The translations under genes were made by a program, and so were the position numbers. Under the pieces are notes generated by a model, which worked only from the letters and a program-made list of their open reading frames with translations, was not told the origin of the DNA and searched no databases. From Aeromicrobium sp. 9AM (GTDB lineage Bacteria > Actinomycetota > Actinomycetes > Propionibacteriales > Nocardioidaceae), in NCBI RefSeq assembly GCF_902506105.1, contig NZ_LR733304.1:930001-994000 (forward strand): a DNA stretch of 64,000 nt, read 5' to 3'. This document shows positions 20,751-29,785 of the stretch, one piece after another (the first letter of the stretch is position 1; each line of letters opens with the position of its first letter).

Positions 20751-22415
20751 CTACGTGTCGAGGGGGTTGGCGTTGAAGTCGGCGATGGTCTTGCCCGCCC
20801 AGAGGGTGTTCCAGTCCGCGATCGTTGGAGAGCCGGTCAGGTCCCAGGCGTCGTTGAAGTCGCGGATGCGGGGGCCGAGGAACGCCAGGCCGAGCTGCTG
20901 GGTGATCTTCCCGTCCTGGCCGCCGATGGTGTTCTTGGTGATGATCGCCTTGGTGTGCAGGCCCTCTTCGGGGAAGTCGACCCAGATGATGTCACCCAGC
21001 TCGCGGCGCAGGTCGGGCACGACGTTGACGTTCGGGATGTACGGGCGGGCCTCGCGGACCTGGCCAACGATCCTGGACAGGATCACCGAGGCGTCCTCAG
21101 TGCGCTGGACCATCTTGCCCAGGTCGACGCTCAGCGGGTTGTAGGCCGAAGCGGCGTCCGCACCCCACGACAGAACGACCCCGTCGTCAGTCCCGGCGGA
21201 GTCCTTCCAGTACGTCACCAGGTACGACGGGTTGCCGTCGTTCTCCACGAGCCACCGTCGTACGCCGGTGGTGTTCTGGACCTTGATGACCAGCCTGCCG
21301 GTGGACAGCTCCGTGAGGGCGCCGATCCCCTCGTACGTGTCGAGGACGTAGTGGCTGGTGCCGGTGCCGTTGGTCTTGGTGTCGGAGTTGATCACCTCGG
21401 TCGCGGTCGACCAGGCAGTGCCAGGGTCGATGACGTACTCGCGGGCATGGCCCGGTTCGATGCGTGTCTTGGGTGCGGCGATCCAGGCGGACATGGCCCG
21501 CTCGAGCGCGATGTAGTCGTTGCCGGTCTCGTCGTCAAAGTCCTGGATGCTGATGTAGTCCGGGGGGGTGAATTTGACCTCGACACGGTCGTAGGACTCG
21601 GCTGGGTCGATGACCCATTCCAGGTCCTCCAGCTTGTCTAGGACCGACACGGTGTCGACGGGGTCGACGGTGGCTCCGGAGAGTTGGTCGTAGGTCAGGA
21701 CCGTGATCGTGCCGTCGACGGTGACACGCACTGCGCCGAGGTGGGCGGCGACGAGTTGCTGCAGGCAGGTGAGGGCGTCCATGTTGCCGGGGAAGTAGAT
21801 CGAGGTGAGCTCGGCGCCGAATTCGGGGACGTCGTACGCGAAGCCTGTGCCTTCGGCGATCTGCTCGACGATGCGGGCCGGGTCGTACGGGTATGACGCC
21901 GGGTCGTCGATCGGCTGCGGTGCGCCGCCGAAGATGCCGAACCGCTCCTGGACGACCGTGTGCGGCCGGCGCAGCGCCACCCAGTCCTCGATGATCTGGA
22001 TCGACAGTGACGGGTCGGACTCCTTCGACGACACGGGGTCCACCCGGAGGGTGCCGAGCAAGAACGCCGTGTCGCCCAGGGGCCCGTCGTGTGAGGCGAT
22101 GAGCTCGACAGCGGACGGGATGAGAGCCCGCTGGTCTCCGGCCTTCCACGGTGCGATGCGCCCGGACTCTGGTTGGCCGATCGTCGCGGATCCGGACGAG
22201 CTCGCGAACCCGGACGGTGTCGCGACCTGGCCAGGCAGCAGGGACCCTTTCAGGTCGGCTGTGAGGTTCCAGGTCCCGACCTTGGCGTAGCCGGCCGGGC
22301 AATCATCATCGTCGTTTGCGGGCGGCCACGCTGAGTCCACGAGGTGCAGGTAGACGTCGGGCGCGGTCTGGTCGGGATCGGACGGATCGACCCAGCCAGC
22401 GGGGTACGTCCGCAT
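20751..22415 (-). CDS. Minor tail protein (tail hub/baseplate)
   Basis: 554-residue structural protein after the tape measure and distal tail gene in transcription order, the usual position of the siphovirus tail hub. The middle and C-terminal portions (REARPYIPNVNVVPDLRREL, DIIWVDFPEEGL) resemble Tal/gp27-like hub proteins. No lytic domain is recognised. Confidence 0.75.
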   Translation of the reverse strand: MRTYPAGWVDPSDPDQTAPDVYLHLVDSAWPPANDDDDCPAGYAKVGTWNLTADLKGSLLPGQVATPSGFASSSGSATIGQPESGRIAPWKAGDQRALIPSAVELIASHDGPLGDTAFLLGTLRVDPVSSKESDPSLSIQIIEDWVALRRPHTVVQERFGIFGGAPQPIDDPASYPYDPARIVEQIAEGTGFAYDVPEFGAELTSIYFPGNMDALTCLQQLVAAHLGAVRVTVDGTITVLTYDQLSGATVDPVDTVSVLDKLEDLEWVIDPAESYDRVEVKFTPPDYISIQDFDDETGNDYIALERAMSAWIAAPKTRIEPGHAREYVIDPGTAWSTATEVINSDTKTNGTGTSHYVLDTYEGIGALTELSTGRLVIKVQNTTGVRRWLVENDGNPSYLVTYWKDSAGTDDGVVLSWGADAASAYNPLSVDLGKMVQRTEDASVILSRIVGQVREARPYIPNVNVVPDLRRELGDIIWVDFPEEGLHTKAIITKNTIGGQDGKITQQLGLAFLGPRIRDFNDAWDLTGSPTIADWNTLWAGKTIADFNANPLDT

Positions 22416-23165
22416 CTATCCGACCTCCTGCAGGGTGACGGTGTAGTCGCTCAGTGGCGGGCTGCCGGGGCGGTATAGGGAGAGCACGCCGTCGGGGTCG
22501 GACACGGACACCCGGCACGGGGTGTTGTGGCCGGGGATCCACTCGTACTGGTCGACGGACGACTCGGTCAGCCGCAGCGCGGTGGTCTTCGCAGCTGACG
22601 TGATCGCGAACGTGACCGTGGCGTCGGCGTCAGGGTTGAACGCGACGGACCAGCGCCGGGCACCAGACCCGGTCGGGGCGATGACGGAGACCGGTGTCTC
22701 GGCACCGACCGTGAGGGTCCCGATCTCGGCGCCTGACCCGCGGGTCGTCCACCCGGACAGGTGGTACCACTGGCCCGCGCGCACGCGGCGGGTGAACGCG
22801 GTCTCCACGCCGAACGTCTGCATTGGCACGCCCAACGCTGTGGCGATCGACGGTTGCCCATTGAGCCGGCCCGCGGTCGTCCTGGGGTCCAGCATGTTCG
22901 CCTGGGCGGCCATCCGGTCCAGCAGCCACACCTCGCCGGCGTCGCCGTTCGCTGCGTGAGCGAGCCACGCGATCGCCTGCGGGTCTTTCGCGGCGTACGC
23001 CAACGACCAGGTGCGCGGTGCACGACGGGCACGCTGCACATACCTCGTGCCGCCGAGCGTCACGAACGAGCCTGTCGCGCGGTCGCTAGCCCGGGTGGCC
23101 CCACGCTGCACACCGGTCAGCGGGATCCAGATGTCACCAACGCTGAGCATGAACGCGGCAACCAT
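22416..23165 (-). CDS. Distal tail (Dit-like) protein
   Basis: 249-residue protein encoded directly after the tape measure gene, overlapping it by one base (TGATG). The N-terminal part (LSVGDIWIPLTGVQRGATRA, then RRAPRTWSLAYAAKDPQAIAWL) resembles Dit proteins. A galectin/carbohydrate-binding-like beta domain follows (about 95-200). Assignment rests mainly on gene order. Confidence 0.7.
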   Translation of the reverse strand: MVAAFMLSVGDIWIPLTGVQRGATRASDRATGSFVTLGGTRYVQRARRAPRTWSLAYAAKDPQAIAWLAHAANGDAGEVWLLDRMAAQANMLDPRTTAGRLNGQPSIATALGVPMQTFGVETAFTRRVRAGQWYHLSGWTTRGSGAEIGTLTVGAETPVSVIAPTGSGARRWSVAFNPDADATVTFAITSAAKTTALRLTESSVDQYEWIPGHNTPCRVSVSDPDGVLSLYRPGSPPLSDYTVTLQEVG

Positions 23166-25564
23166 CAGAGCCTCTTCTCGGCAGCATTGCCAACCTGGAC
23201 GATCGTCCCTGCCTGGCGGCGGTCGACGTTGAGCTGGATGGGCCGTTCAGCGACGGCGGCCAGGTAGTCGTTCTGCGCGCGCGTCTCCTCGAGCAGCTCG
23301 TCGAGCCGGGCCGACAGCTCGTCAGAGTTGCCCGGGCCTGTGCCGAACGCCTCAGCCATGGCCTGCTTGGACTTCGAGCTGCCGAGCGGGAGTGCCACCT
23401 CAGGGCCTGCCTCGCCGAAGACCGCGAGGGTGGCCTTGTCGGCGTAGCCGCCCTTGGCCAGCATGGGGATGTTCGGCGGGTTGATGTGGACGTCCGGCGC
23501 GTGGGGGATGCTGATCTTGAACTCGAGCGCGGAGTTGATCTTCGAGATTGCCCCGTTGAGCAGCTTCTTCACCGCGCCCCACACGGAGCCAGCGATGCCG
23601 CCGATCGCGCCGCCGGCGTTCTTCAGCCCGCCGACGAACGCGTTGATGATGGAGCGGCCAGCCGAGGCGAACTTGCCGACGAGGCTGAGGAGCCTGCCAG
23701 GGATCGAACGTACGGCGTTGACGACCGACTCGGCACCGTTGCGGATGATGCCGGTCACCCCGCTCCATGCGGCCCGGGCGCCGGACTTCACGGCGTTCCA
23801 AGCCGCCGACATTGCGCCCTTGATCTTGTCCATGTTGCGGACGATGAACAGGACGGCCAGGCCGATCGGGCCGGTGATGATCGCGAGGATCAGCGGCCAG
23901 TGGGACCTCACGAAGTCGATCACCCAGTTCACGGCACCCATCACGGCGCCGGAGACCTTGTCCCAGGCGGCCTTGGTGAACGCGGAGATCTGGTCCCAGT
24001 ACTTGATGACGACGGCGACGATCAGCGCGACGGCGGCGATCGCCCACCCGATCGGGCCGAGCGCGATGAACCAGGCGGCAGCCATGGCGACGGCGCCGGC
24101 CATGGCGGCGGCTGCTGAGGCGACCCACCCGGCGGCGATCATCAGGAACGCGACGCCGTAGAGGGCGATCGTGCCGGCGACGCCGGCCTTGGAGATCAGC
24201 CACGCGGCGGCCTGACGTACGGCGGACGCGGTCGCGATCGCCGCCGATCGGATCCACTGGGCCGTGATGAGGGTCAGCGACATGACCTGCAGTGCGGCTG
24301 ATGACGCGGCTTCGACCTTGGAGGTCAGCCAGGCAGCAACGTTCCGCTTCGCAGCGATCAGCGACTGCACACCCCAGGCGATGATGGCCGGGAGGAGCAA
24401 CGCGGTGATGACGCCGGCGACGATCGCGATCGTGGTCTGATTCGACGACAGGAACCCTGTGACGGCGCGGACCGCCTGGCCGACGTCCTCGAAGTTGTCG
24501 CCCAGGGTCGCGAGTGCTGGGGCGCCGGTGGAGTTGATCCACGCCATCCCGTCGCCGAGCTTGTTGAAGACCCGGGTGGCGATCGGTTCGATCTGGACCA
24601 GGGCCCGGTTCTTGAACAGCTGCCACTGCTCGGCGAAGTCGGCGGTGTCCTGCCCGGCCTTGAGGATCGTGTCGCCGTGCTTGAACGTCGACGACGTGAG
24701 CGCGTCGACCGAGAGCTTGCCTGACTTCACCGCGGCGACGAATTGGGCGGCGCCGCGGGTGCCGAAGATCTTCGCCGCCAGCTGCACGGCGTCGGCGTCC
24801 TTGCCCTTGGCGATGAAGTCCTCGATGCCGCCGATGGTGTCGTCGAGGGCTTTGCGGGGCTCCTTGCCCTTCTTGGCGAACTCGACCATGGCGCGGCCGA
24901 GGGCCTGGACGGTTTTGTCGCCGTTGATGCCGGCCTTGTCGAGGTTGCCGAGGAGGTTCGCGGACTCGGACACGCCGAACCCGAACTGGGTCAGCATGGG
25001 CGCACCGCGCTGCACTGAGGAGATCAGAGCCGAGAGCGGGACGCCGGTGGCCTGGGAGACCCGGAACAGCTCGTCGAGGGTCTTGGAGGCGTCCTTGCCC
25101 TTGACGTTGAACGCGTTGAACGCTGCAGTGACCGTCGCCGGGTCGAGGGATTCGCCGCTGATGCGGCCGTACTCGACGAACTGCTCGGTCAGGCGCTCGA
25201 GCAGGGGACCGGTCAGGCCGAGGCGCTGGTGCAGCGACGCGATGACCGGGGCGATCGCCTCGAACGACGCGGGCACCTCTGTGCCGACGTGCTTGGCCGA
25301 GTCGACCAGGCCGTCGAGCTCGGCGCCAGTGGCGCCGGTCTCGGAGCGGATAGTGTCCGAGACGTCGTCGAAGATCCCGCCGACCTTGTAGAGGGCGACA
25401 CCGACCCCGATGGCCGCGCCGCCGATCGCCGCGGTGGCGAGGAGCGCCTTGGCCTTGAACCCCTCGATGCCTCGGACACCGGACGCGATGCCGCGGTCCC
25501 ACCCGGACCCGTCCATCCGCATGTACCCGACGAGGGTGCCGAGGTCGAGGGTGTCACCTGACAT
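23165..25564 (-). CDS. Tail tape measure protein
   Basis: 799-residue protein that sets tail length. The N-terminal 350 residues are helical with the PhageMin_Tail pattern (FDDVSDTIRSETGATGAELDGLVDSAKHV), hydrophobic segments lie at about 385-415 and 460-530, and a C-terminal helical part ends with an acidic coiled coil. It is short for a tape measure, predicting a tail of roughly 110-120 nm by the usual 0.15 nm per residue rule (inference). Confidence 0.9.
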   Translation of the reverse strand: MSGDTLDLGTLVGYMRMDGSGWDRGIASGVRGIEGFKAKALLATAAIGGAAIGVGVALYKVGGIFDDVSDTIRSETGATGAELDGLVDSAKHVGTEVPASFEAIAPVIASLHQRLGLTGPLLERLTEQFVEYGRISGESLDPATVTAAFNAFNVKGKDASKTLDELFRVSQATGVPLSALISSVQRGAPMLTQFGFGVSESANLLGNLDKAGINGDKTVQALGRAMVEFAKKGKEPRKALDDTIGGIEDFIAKGKDADAVQLAAKIFGTRGAAQFVAAVKSGKLSVDALTSSTFKHGDTILKAGQDTADFAEQWQLFKNRALVQIEPIATRVFNKLGDGMAWINSTGAPALATLGDNFEDVGQAVRAVTGFLSSNQTTIAIVAGVITALLLPAIIAWGVQSLIAAKRNVAAWLTSKVEAASSAALQVMSLTLITAQWIRSAAIATASAVRQAAAWLISKAGVAGTIALYGVAFLMIAAGWVASAAAAMAGAVAMAAAWFIALGPIGWAIAAVALIVAVVIKYWDQISAFTKAAWDKVSGAVMGAVNWVIDFVRSHWPLILAIITGPIGLAVLFIVRNMDKIKGAMSAAWNAVKSGARAAWSGVTGIIRNGAESVVNAVRSIPGRLLSLVGKFASAGRSIINAFVGGLKNAGGAIGGIAGSVWGAVKKLLNGAISKINSALEFKISIPHAPDVHINPPNIPMLAKGGYADKATLAVFGEAGPEVALPLGSSKSKQAMAEAFGTGPGNSDELSARLDELLEETRAQNDYLAAVAERPIQLNVDRRQAGTIVQVGNAAEKRL

Positions 25565-25579
25565 GCGGGGCCCCCTCGG

Positions 25580-26292
25580 TCACTGGCTGGTGGTGTTCTT
25601 GGGCTTGGGGGGAAAGAAGTGCCACGCGAGGCGTGTGGTCGGCAGCAGGGTGCCGTCTGGTGCGACGATCTTGGGCCGGTTGAACAGGCCGCTGATCTTG
25701 TCCTGCAACCACACCCACGACCGGGTGGTGAGGATCTCGGTGGCGTCGACGCCGTACACCTCGAGGAGGTCCTGCTCGACGAGGTGCCAGACCTCGAGGA
25801 TGTCGAACCAGGCGGGGCCGGCTACGCCTTGGTCTTGGGCTGGTTCGTCGTACCAGCGGGCGAGGCCGTGCTCGTTTTCTTCACCGAACGGCGCCGATCC
25901 TGCGGCTTCTTCTGTGCTTTTGGGGCCTGGCCGCCGTTGTCCCAGTACTCCTCGGCTGCCTCGATGCCCTGGTGGATCCAGATGACGGCGGTGGTGCCGA
26001 CGAGCTTGACGACTTCCCAGTTCATGCCGTCGTCGAACATCTGCTGGTAGACGTCGCCGAGGACCGTCTGGTAGAGGTGCTCCTGCTTGCCGCGGTCCAT
26101 GGTGATGGTTTCCATGTCCTGCTCGGTGGGCTCCACGTCGCCGGTGCGTACGCGGATCGCGAGGGACATGACCTCGGTGACCCATGCGCCGGTCTTGCCG
26201 TCGACAGGCTGGATCACGTAGGTGTGGTCCTTGTCGACGGGCAGGGTCAGGGTCGGGTCGAAGTGTTGGTCGAGCTGCTTGAAGCGGGACAT
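25580..26292 (-). CDS. Tail assembly chaperone, -1 frameshift fusion (gpGT-like)
   Basis: Long form made when ribosomes slip -1 at CCCAAAA (25924-25918), joining the G-like frame (26292 down to 25918) to the T-like frame that runs to 25580. After K the shifted frame reads STEEAAGSAPFGEENEHGLA and continues to PPKPKNTTSQ. G/GT pairs in siphoviruses bind tape measure and tail tube subunits during tail assembly and are absent from virions. Confidence 0.85.
25822..26292 (-). CDS. Tail assembly chaperone, short form (gpG-like)
   Basis: 156-residue zero-frame product located between major tail protein and tape measure, the canonical position. The core is acidic and helical (YQTVLGDVYQQMFDDGMNWE, IWIHQGIEAAEEYW); the part after the slip site is basic (KKPQDRRRSVKK). 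ATG 26292 follows CCAGGAG. Confidence 0.85.
   Translation of the reverse strand: MSRFKQLDQHFDPTLTLPVDKDHTYVIQPVDGKTGAWVTEVMSLAIRVRTGDVEPTEQDMETITMDRGKQEHLYQTVLGDVYQQMFDDGMNWEVVKLVGTTAVIWIHQGIEAAEEYWDNGGQAPKAQKKPQDRRRSVKKTSTASPAGTTNQPKTKA
25918..25924 (-). other. Programmed -1 frameshift site CCCAAAA
   Basis: Read on the minus strand as GC-C CCA AAA GCA in the zero frame, a canonical X XXY YYZ heptamer. The -1 frame is open both before and after it for the tail chaperone extension. Confidence 0.88.
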
Positions 26293-26340
26293 GCTGGGTC
26301 TCCTGGCTGGATTCCCTGGCTGGGGTTGAGGGGTGGTGCA

Positions 26341-26380
26341 GCGTGGGCCGGGGTCCAGCCAGGGATCCCCCGGCCCACGC
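26341..26380 (-). terminator. Strong hairpin between major tail protein and tail chaperones
   Basis: Perfect 13-bp GC stem (26341-26353 with 26368-26380). There is no U-tract. It probably attenuates late transcription or stabilises the 3' end of the abundant major tail transcript. Confidence 0.6.
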
Positions 26381-26392
26381 CGATCAGGCGTC

Positions 26393-27160
26393 TCAGCTGT
26401 AGGTGAGCTTCGACGATGCGGAGGTGCCGGACGTGCCGCCCGGTGTGGTGACGGTGACGTCGACGATCCCGGCCGCGTGCGCGGGGACCTTGAGCGCGAT
26501 CTTGGTGGGCGTGATGACTTCCCAGTCCGTGGCGTTGACGTTGGTGACGTCGACGTGGACCGCGGTGGCGCCGTTGAAGTTGGTGCCCGACACGACGATC
26601 AGCAGGCCGCCTGCGGCTGCTGCGGCCGCCGGCGCGAGACCGGTGACCGTGGGTGCTGCGACACTGGCAGCACCCGGGTGGGTGATGACGTTGCGCTTGC
26701 CCTGGCCGTTGAGCTTGAACGACACCATGTCGAGGGCGTCCATGCCGCCACCGTCGGGGGTCCACTCGACGGACACGAACCCCTGGTAGGCCTCGACCTG
26801 CGGGCCGCCGGGGGTGACCTCGTAGTAGCGGATCTCGACGGAGTTGTCGGTGCCCATGCCGTCGGACGCGGCGCGGAGGATCTCCTGGCCGGGGTCGTAG
26901 GCGGTGGCGTCGGCGCGGCGGACGGACCGCTTGAGCTTGCCCTCAGCACCCCACCCGAGGGCGGTGACGGTGGACGACTTCCAGCCTTCGGAGTCGAAGT
27001 CCGAGGAGTCCTGGGACGTGGGGTCCTTCGACGGCTTGAACTCCGTCATGCCGAAGATCCCGACCCAGTCGGGGGCTTCGGTGGTACCGGCGTTCACATC
27101 CAGGTACCACTTGCGGTTGAGTGTGTCGGCCCCGAGGGGCTCTTTGGTGGTGACGGTCAT
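26393..27160 (-). CDS. Major tail tube protein with C-terminal Ig-like (IPT/TIG) domain
   Basis: 255-residue tail tube subunit. The N-terminal about 165 residues form the tube domain (TLNRKWYLDVNAG ... YYEVTPGGPQVEAYQGFVSVEW). A C-terminal IPT/TIG-like domain (about 170-255; APTVTGLAPAA ... LLIVVSGTNFNGA) would decorate the tail surface. Position upstream of the G/GT frameshift genes supports the call. Confidence 0.85.
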   Translation of the reverse strand: MTVTTKEPLGADTLNRKWYLDVNAGTTEAPDWVGIFGMTEFKPSKDPTSQDSSDFDSEGWKSSTVTALGWGAEGKLKRSVRRADATAYDPGQEILRAASDGMGTDNSVEIRYYEVTPGGPQVEAYQGFVSVEWTPDGGGMDALDMVSFKLNGQGKRNVITHPGAASVAAPTVTGLAPAAAAAAGGLLIVVSGTNFNGATAVHVDVTNVNATDWEVITPTKIALKVPAHAAGIVDVTVTTPGGTSGTSASSKLTYS

Positions 27161-27675
27161 GACTGCTCCTCAGGGGCGTCGTTGTTGGGCTGCTGGTCCT
27201 GGCTGGGAACTGTGGGCGGTCCGGTCACCTGCTCGATCGAAGCCGTGGCGTACCTGTCGGCGTTCTCCTGGCCGACCGTGTTGACCAGGTGCTGGATCGC
27301 GAGCTGCTCGGCGCCGTCCTCGTCAGCGGCAGCCATGACGGTCTGGAAGTCCTCTTCGCCGTCAGCTTGGAGAACGACCTTGAAGGGAAGCGCCGACGCG
27401 GGGTACTCATCCGGGTAGCCGAATGTGCCGGCCTTCGCGAGGTGCTCGGCCAACCGTTCACGCTTCTCGGCGACCTTGCCGGTCAGGGGGAGCCCGTTGG
27501 CCCGGAGAGCGTCGTCCAGGTCGGCGCCCTTGAGCTCCTCGGCTGCGGCCTCGGCCTGCTCCTCGATCACTTCGGGAGGGACCACCTCGGTCCAGCCCTT
27601 GTTGATCAGGAACGACGCGACGGCACCGGATGCCTCGCGCTGCTCGTTGTTGTAGGGGTGGCGGTAGAGGCCCAT
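27157..27675 (-). CDS. Phage protein with SAP-like motif
   Basis: 172-residue protein overlapping the major tail gene. A SAP-like helix pair (about 47-75; DLDDALRANGLPLTGKVAEKR) suggests nucleic-acid binding, unusual in a tail module. The rest is acidic. Start 27675 has AGAAGGAG at 8 bases, preferred to the in-frame codon at 27693. Confidence 0.65.
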   Translation of the reverse strand: MGLYRHPYNNEQREASGAVASFLINKGWTEVVPPEVIEEQAEAAAEELKGADLDDALRANGLPLTGKVAEKRERLAEHLAKAGTFGYPDEYPASALPFKVVLQADGEEDFQTVMAAADEDGAEQLAIQHLVNTVGQENADRYATASIEQVTGPPTVPSQDQQPNNDAPEEQS

Positions 27676-27689
27676 GATGGTGCTCCTTC

Positions 27690-28124
27690 TCAAGGACGGT
27701 GCGGCAGGATCCGCGGGTGCTGGACGTAGAAGTTCTGGATCAGGGAGTTGCGACCGTTGGCGTCACGGCCGCCGGACACGGACGACTGCCAGGTGATCTG
27801 GGTGACGTAGACCCCGCCGGTCAGGGTGACGTTGTGGCGCATGTGCCACCGCTCGTAGATGGCGTCAGCCAGGGCCATGGCGGGGCGGGGGTCCTGGCCG
27901 TCGCGGCGGGTGCGGACCTGCACACCCTGAATGTCGTCACCGACAGCGGACGCGGTGACGCCGTACGGGGTGAGGGCGATGATGTCGGACGGCTGGTCGG
28001 GGAAGAACCCGAGGACGATGCCGACCTCGGCCGCTTGGTACTTGCCGTTCGAGCGCCAGGTGCCGATGCCATCAGCGACAAGGTCCTGCGCCAGGCCGGT
28101 GAGGAGGTCGTCGGTGAATCCCAC
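27690..28124 (-). CDS. Tail terminator / minor capsid-type protein
   Basis: 144-residue protein, GTG start. It has the alpha/beta layout of tail terminators (DDLLTGLAQDLVADGIGTW, IYERWHMRHNVTL, NFYVQHPRILP) and lies directly before the tail tube block, where the protein capping tail polymerisation is normally encoded. Confidence 0.7.
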   Translation of the reverse strand: MGFTDDLLTGLAQDLVADGIGTWRSNGKYQAAEVGIVLGFFPDQPSDIIALTPYGVTASAVGDDIQGVQVRTRRDGQDPRPAMALADAIYERWHMRHNVTLTGGVYVTQITWQSSVSGGRDANGRNSLIQNFYVQHPRILPHRP

Positions 28125-28135
28125 GGTCCGCCTCC

Positions 28136-28489
28136 TCAGCCTTCGAGTGCTTTGCGGACCTCGCGGCCGATCAGAGCCAGCGAGGTGGCGCGCTCGGAGT
28201 TGAGCGCGTTCTCGAGGTACTTCGCCGTTCGGCCGTCGTCGTGCTGCCAGTCGAGCTCCTCGTGCTGGCGTGCCGCGTACGGGGTGTCGAACGAGACCGC
28301 GCCGACCATGCTGTCGGCGTTCTGGGACGCGACGACGGACTGCTCGAGGGTGTGGTCCTCGATCGGGGCGTGTGCGGCCGCGACCTGGGCGACGTGCTCG
28401 GTGGCGTAGAACAGGCCCTTGAGCTGGCCCTCGCGGGACGCTTCGGGCAGGTCGGGGAGGCGGAGGGTGTCGCCGAAGGACATGCTCAC
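28136..28489 (-). CDS. Neck / HK97 gp10-like protein
   Basis: 117-residue protein between head closure and tail terminator genes. It contains HAPIEDHTLEQSV and a YAARQHEELDWQH segment typical of HK97 gp10-like neck proteins. GTG 28489 overlaps the upstream stop (GTGA) and has GGAGGTG 8 bases upstream; ATG 28483 is an alternative. Confidence 0.7.
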   Translation of the reverse strand: MSMSFGDTLRLPDLPEASREGQLKGLFYATEHVAQVAAAHAPIEDHTLEQSVVASQNADSMVGAVSFDTPYAARQHEELDWQHDDGRTAKYLENALNSERATSLALIGREVRKALEG

Positions 28490-28809
28490 TGGCAGAACAC
28501 CTCCACGTGTTGTGGGGCGCCGAGGCCGCCGTCGTCGCGGTCCTTCTTGAGGATCACAATCGAGGGGCGGCCGCCGGGCAGGATGACCTTGGTCTTCTCG
28601 ACGAACTTGGGGGCGTCGGAAAGGAACCCGATGACGGTGGACTCGGAGACGACCTCGTCACCGTCGGGGTTGCGGACGATCTTGCGGGCGTCGTCGACGA
28701 AGCACGGCACGTCGACGGGGGCCGCGTAGGTGTCGCCGTACGCGCCGGTGCCTTCCCAGGTCTCCACCGACACGGTGTGGACCAGCAGGTAGCCCGGGAT
28801 GTCAGCCAT
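28486..28809 (-). CDS. Head closure protein
   Basis: 107-residue beta-rich protein (HTVSVETWEGTGAYGDTYA, VIGFLSDAPKFVEKTKVILP). The size, fold pattern and position between the head-tail adaptor and gp10-like genes fit SPP1 gp16/HK97 gp7-type head closure proteins that plug the connector after packaging. Confidence 0.68.
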   Translation of the reverse strand: MADIPGYLLVHTVSVETWEGTGAYGDTYAAPVDVPCFVDDARKIVRNPDGDEVVSESTVIGFLSDAPKFVEKTKVILPGGRPSIVILKKDRDDGGLGAPQHVEVFCQ

Positions 28810-29221
28810 AGGTCAGGACCGTGGCGGGCAGGAGTCCCGCGATCCGCAGCACTCGTACGGCGTCCGGTGCCACTGAGGCGCCCGATCGGGTGGTCATCGG
28901 CGAACTGGCGAGGGTCTTCTTCCCGGACAGCTTGACGGACCCGATCGCGACGGAGTCCCACTCGGTGGCTGTGCCGGTGCCTGTAGTGTCACCGTTCGCG
29001 AGACCCCACTGCACCTGGGCGCAGGTGGCGTCGCGGATGGCCTCGATCTGGGCTGTCAGGGTGGGCAGCTGGGTGTTGTCGTCGATGGCGTAGACCGCGC
29101 CGATCAGTACCTCGTCGATGACCTCGGATGCGCGCGCGAACAGCGCGTCACTGACGTCGACGGTTTGGTCGTCGAGCCAGTTCCTGTAGTCAGCGAGCGT
29201 GGCGTAGACCGGCGCGGTCAT
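28802..29221 (-). CDS. Head-tail adaptor (gp6-like)
   Basis: 139-residue protein. The helical N-terminal part (TLADYRNWLDDQ, LFARASEVIDEVL, QIEAIRDATCAQVQWGLAN) matches the gp15/gp6 connector family that docks on the portal ring. Overlaps the next gene by eight bases. Confidence 0.72.
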   Translation of the reverse strand: MTAPVYATLADYRNWLDDQTVDVSDALFARASEVIDEVLIGAVYAIDDNTQLPTLTAQIEAIRDATCAQVQWGLANGDTTGTGTATEWDSVAIGSVKLSGKKTLASSPMTTRSGASVAPDAVRVLRIAGLLPATVLTYG

Positions 29222-29224
29222 GGG

Positions 29225-29719
29225 TCAGGCCTGCTCGGTCGGCTCGCCGGTGAGCTTCTCGTCGACCGTGAGGATCTCGGCGCCGAGGTACTCCTCGGCC
29301 GACCCGAACGCCTCACGCACCTGGTCGACGTCGCGACCGATGTAGTCGACCTTGACCTCGTCGCCGGCGGCGTCCTTGTACGTCACGACGTACGTGTGGT
29401 CGAGGGCGTCCTGCTGCTCCTGCTCGGCCTTGGCCTTGCGGGCTGCCTCGATCGCATCGACACGCGTCTGCTTGGACGCCTTGTGACCCTTGAGGTCGAT
29501 CTCCTCGACCGCGGCGAGCTCGTCGAGCTGCGCGATCGTGAGCTCGTCCAGGCCGGCGGGCTTGCCGTCGTCGGTGATCGGCTCGACCGTGTAGCCCTGC
29601 GCGATGCAGTAGTCGATGATCGCCTGGTTGTCGGTCTCGGCGATGCTGTTCTCGAACTGGAGGCCGCCGACGCCGGTGCCGTTGAGGCCGGCGACGGGGG
29701 CTGTGATGCGTACGCTCAT
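29225..29719 (-). CDS. Hypothetical virion-associated protein
   Basis: 164-residue acidic protein. Helix-rich middle (ELTIAQLDELAAVEEIDLKG, AARKAKAEQEQQDALDH) resembles a Rho-N/SAP-like linker; the ends are beta-like. It lies between capsid decoration and connector genes. Function not recognised. AGGAG precedes ATG 29719. Confidence 0.6.
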   Translation of the reverse strand: MSVRITAPVAGLNGTGVGGLQFENSIAETDNQAIIDYCIAQGYTVEPITDDGKPAGLDELTIAQLDELAAVEEIDLKGHKASKQTRVDAIEAARKAKAEQEQQDALDHTYVVTYKDAAGDEVKVDYIGRDVDQVREAFGSAEEYLGAEILTVDEKLTGEPTEQA

Positions 29720-29785
29720 GCTGCTCTCCTCCTGGAGGAATGTCGTGGTGCCGCCCGACCCTGTGAGGGGCCGGGCGGCAGGGTC

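Noticed and set aside
20955..21641. Plus-strand ORF inside tail genes
   Set aside because: Antisense to the tail hub gene; no ribosome site and no recognisable domain.
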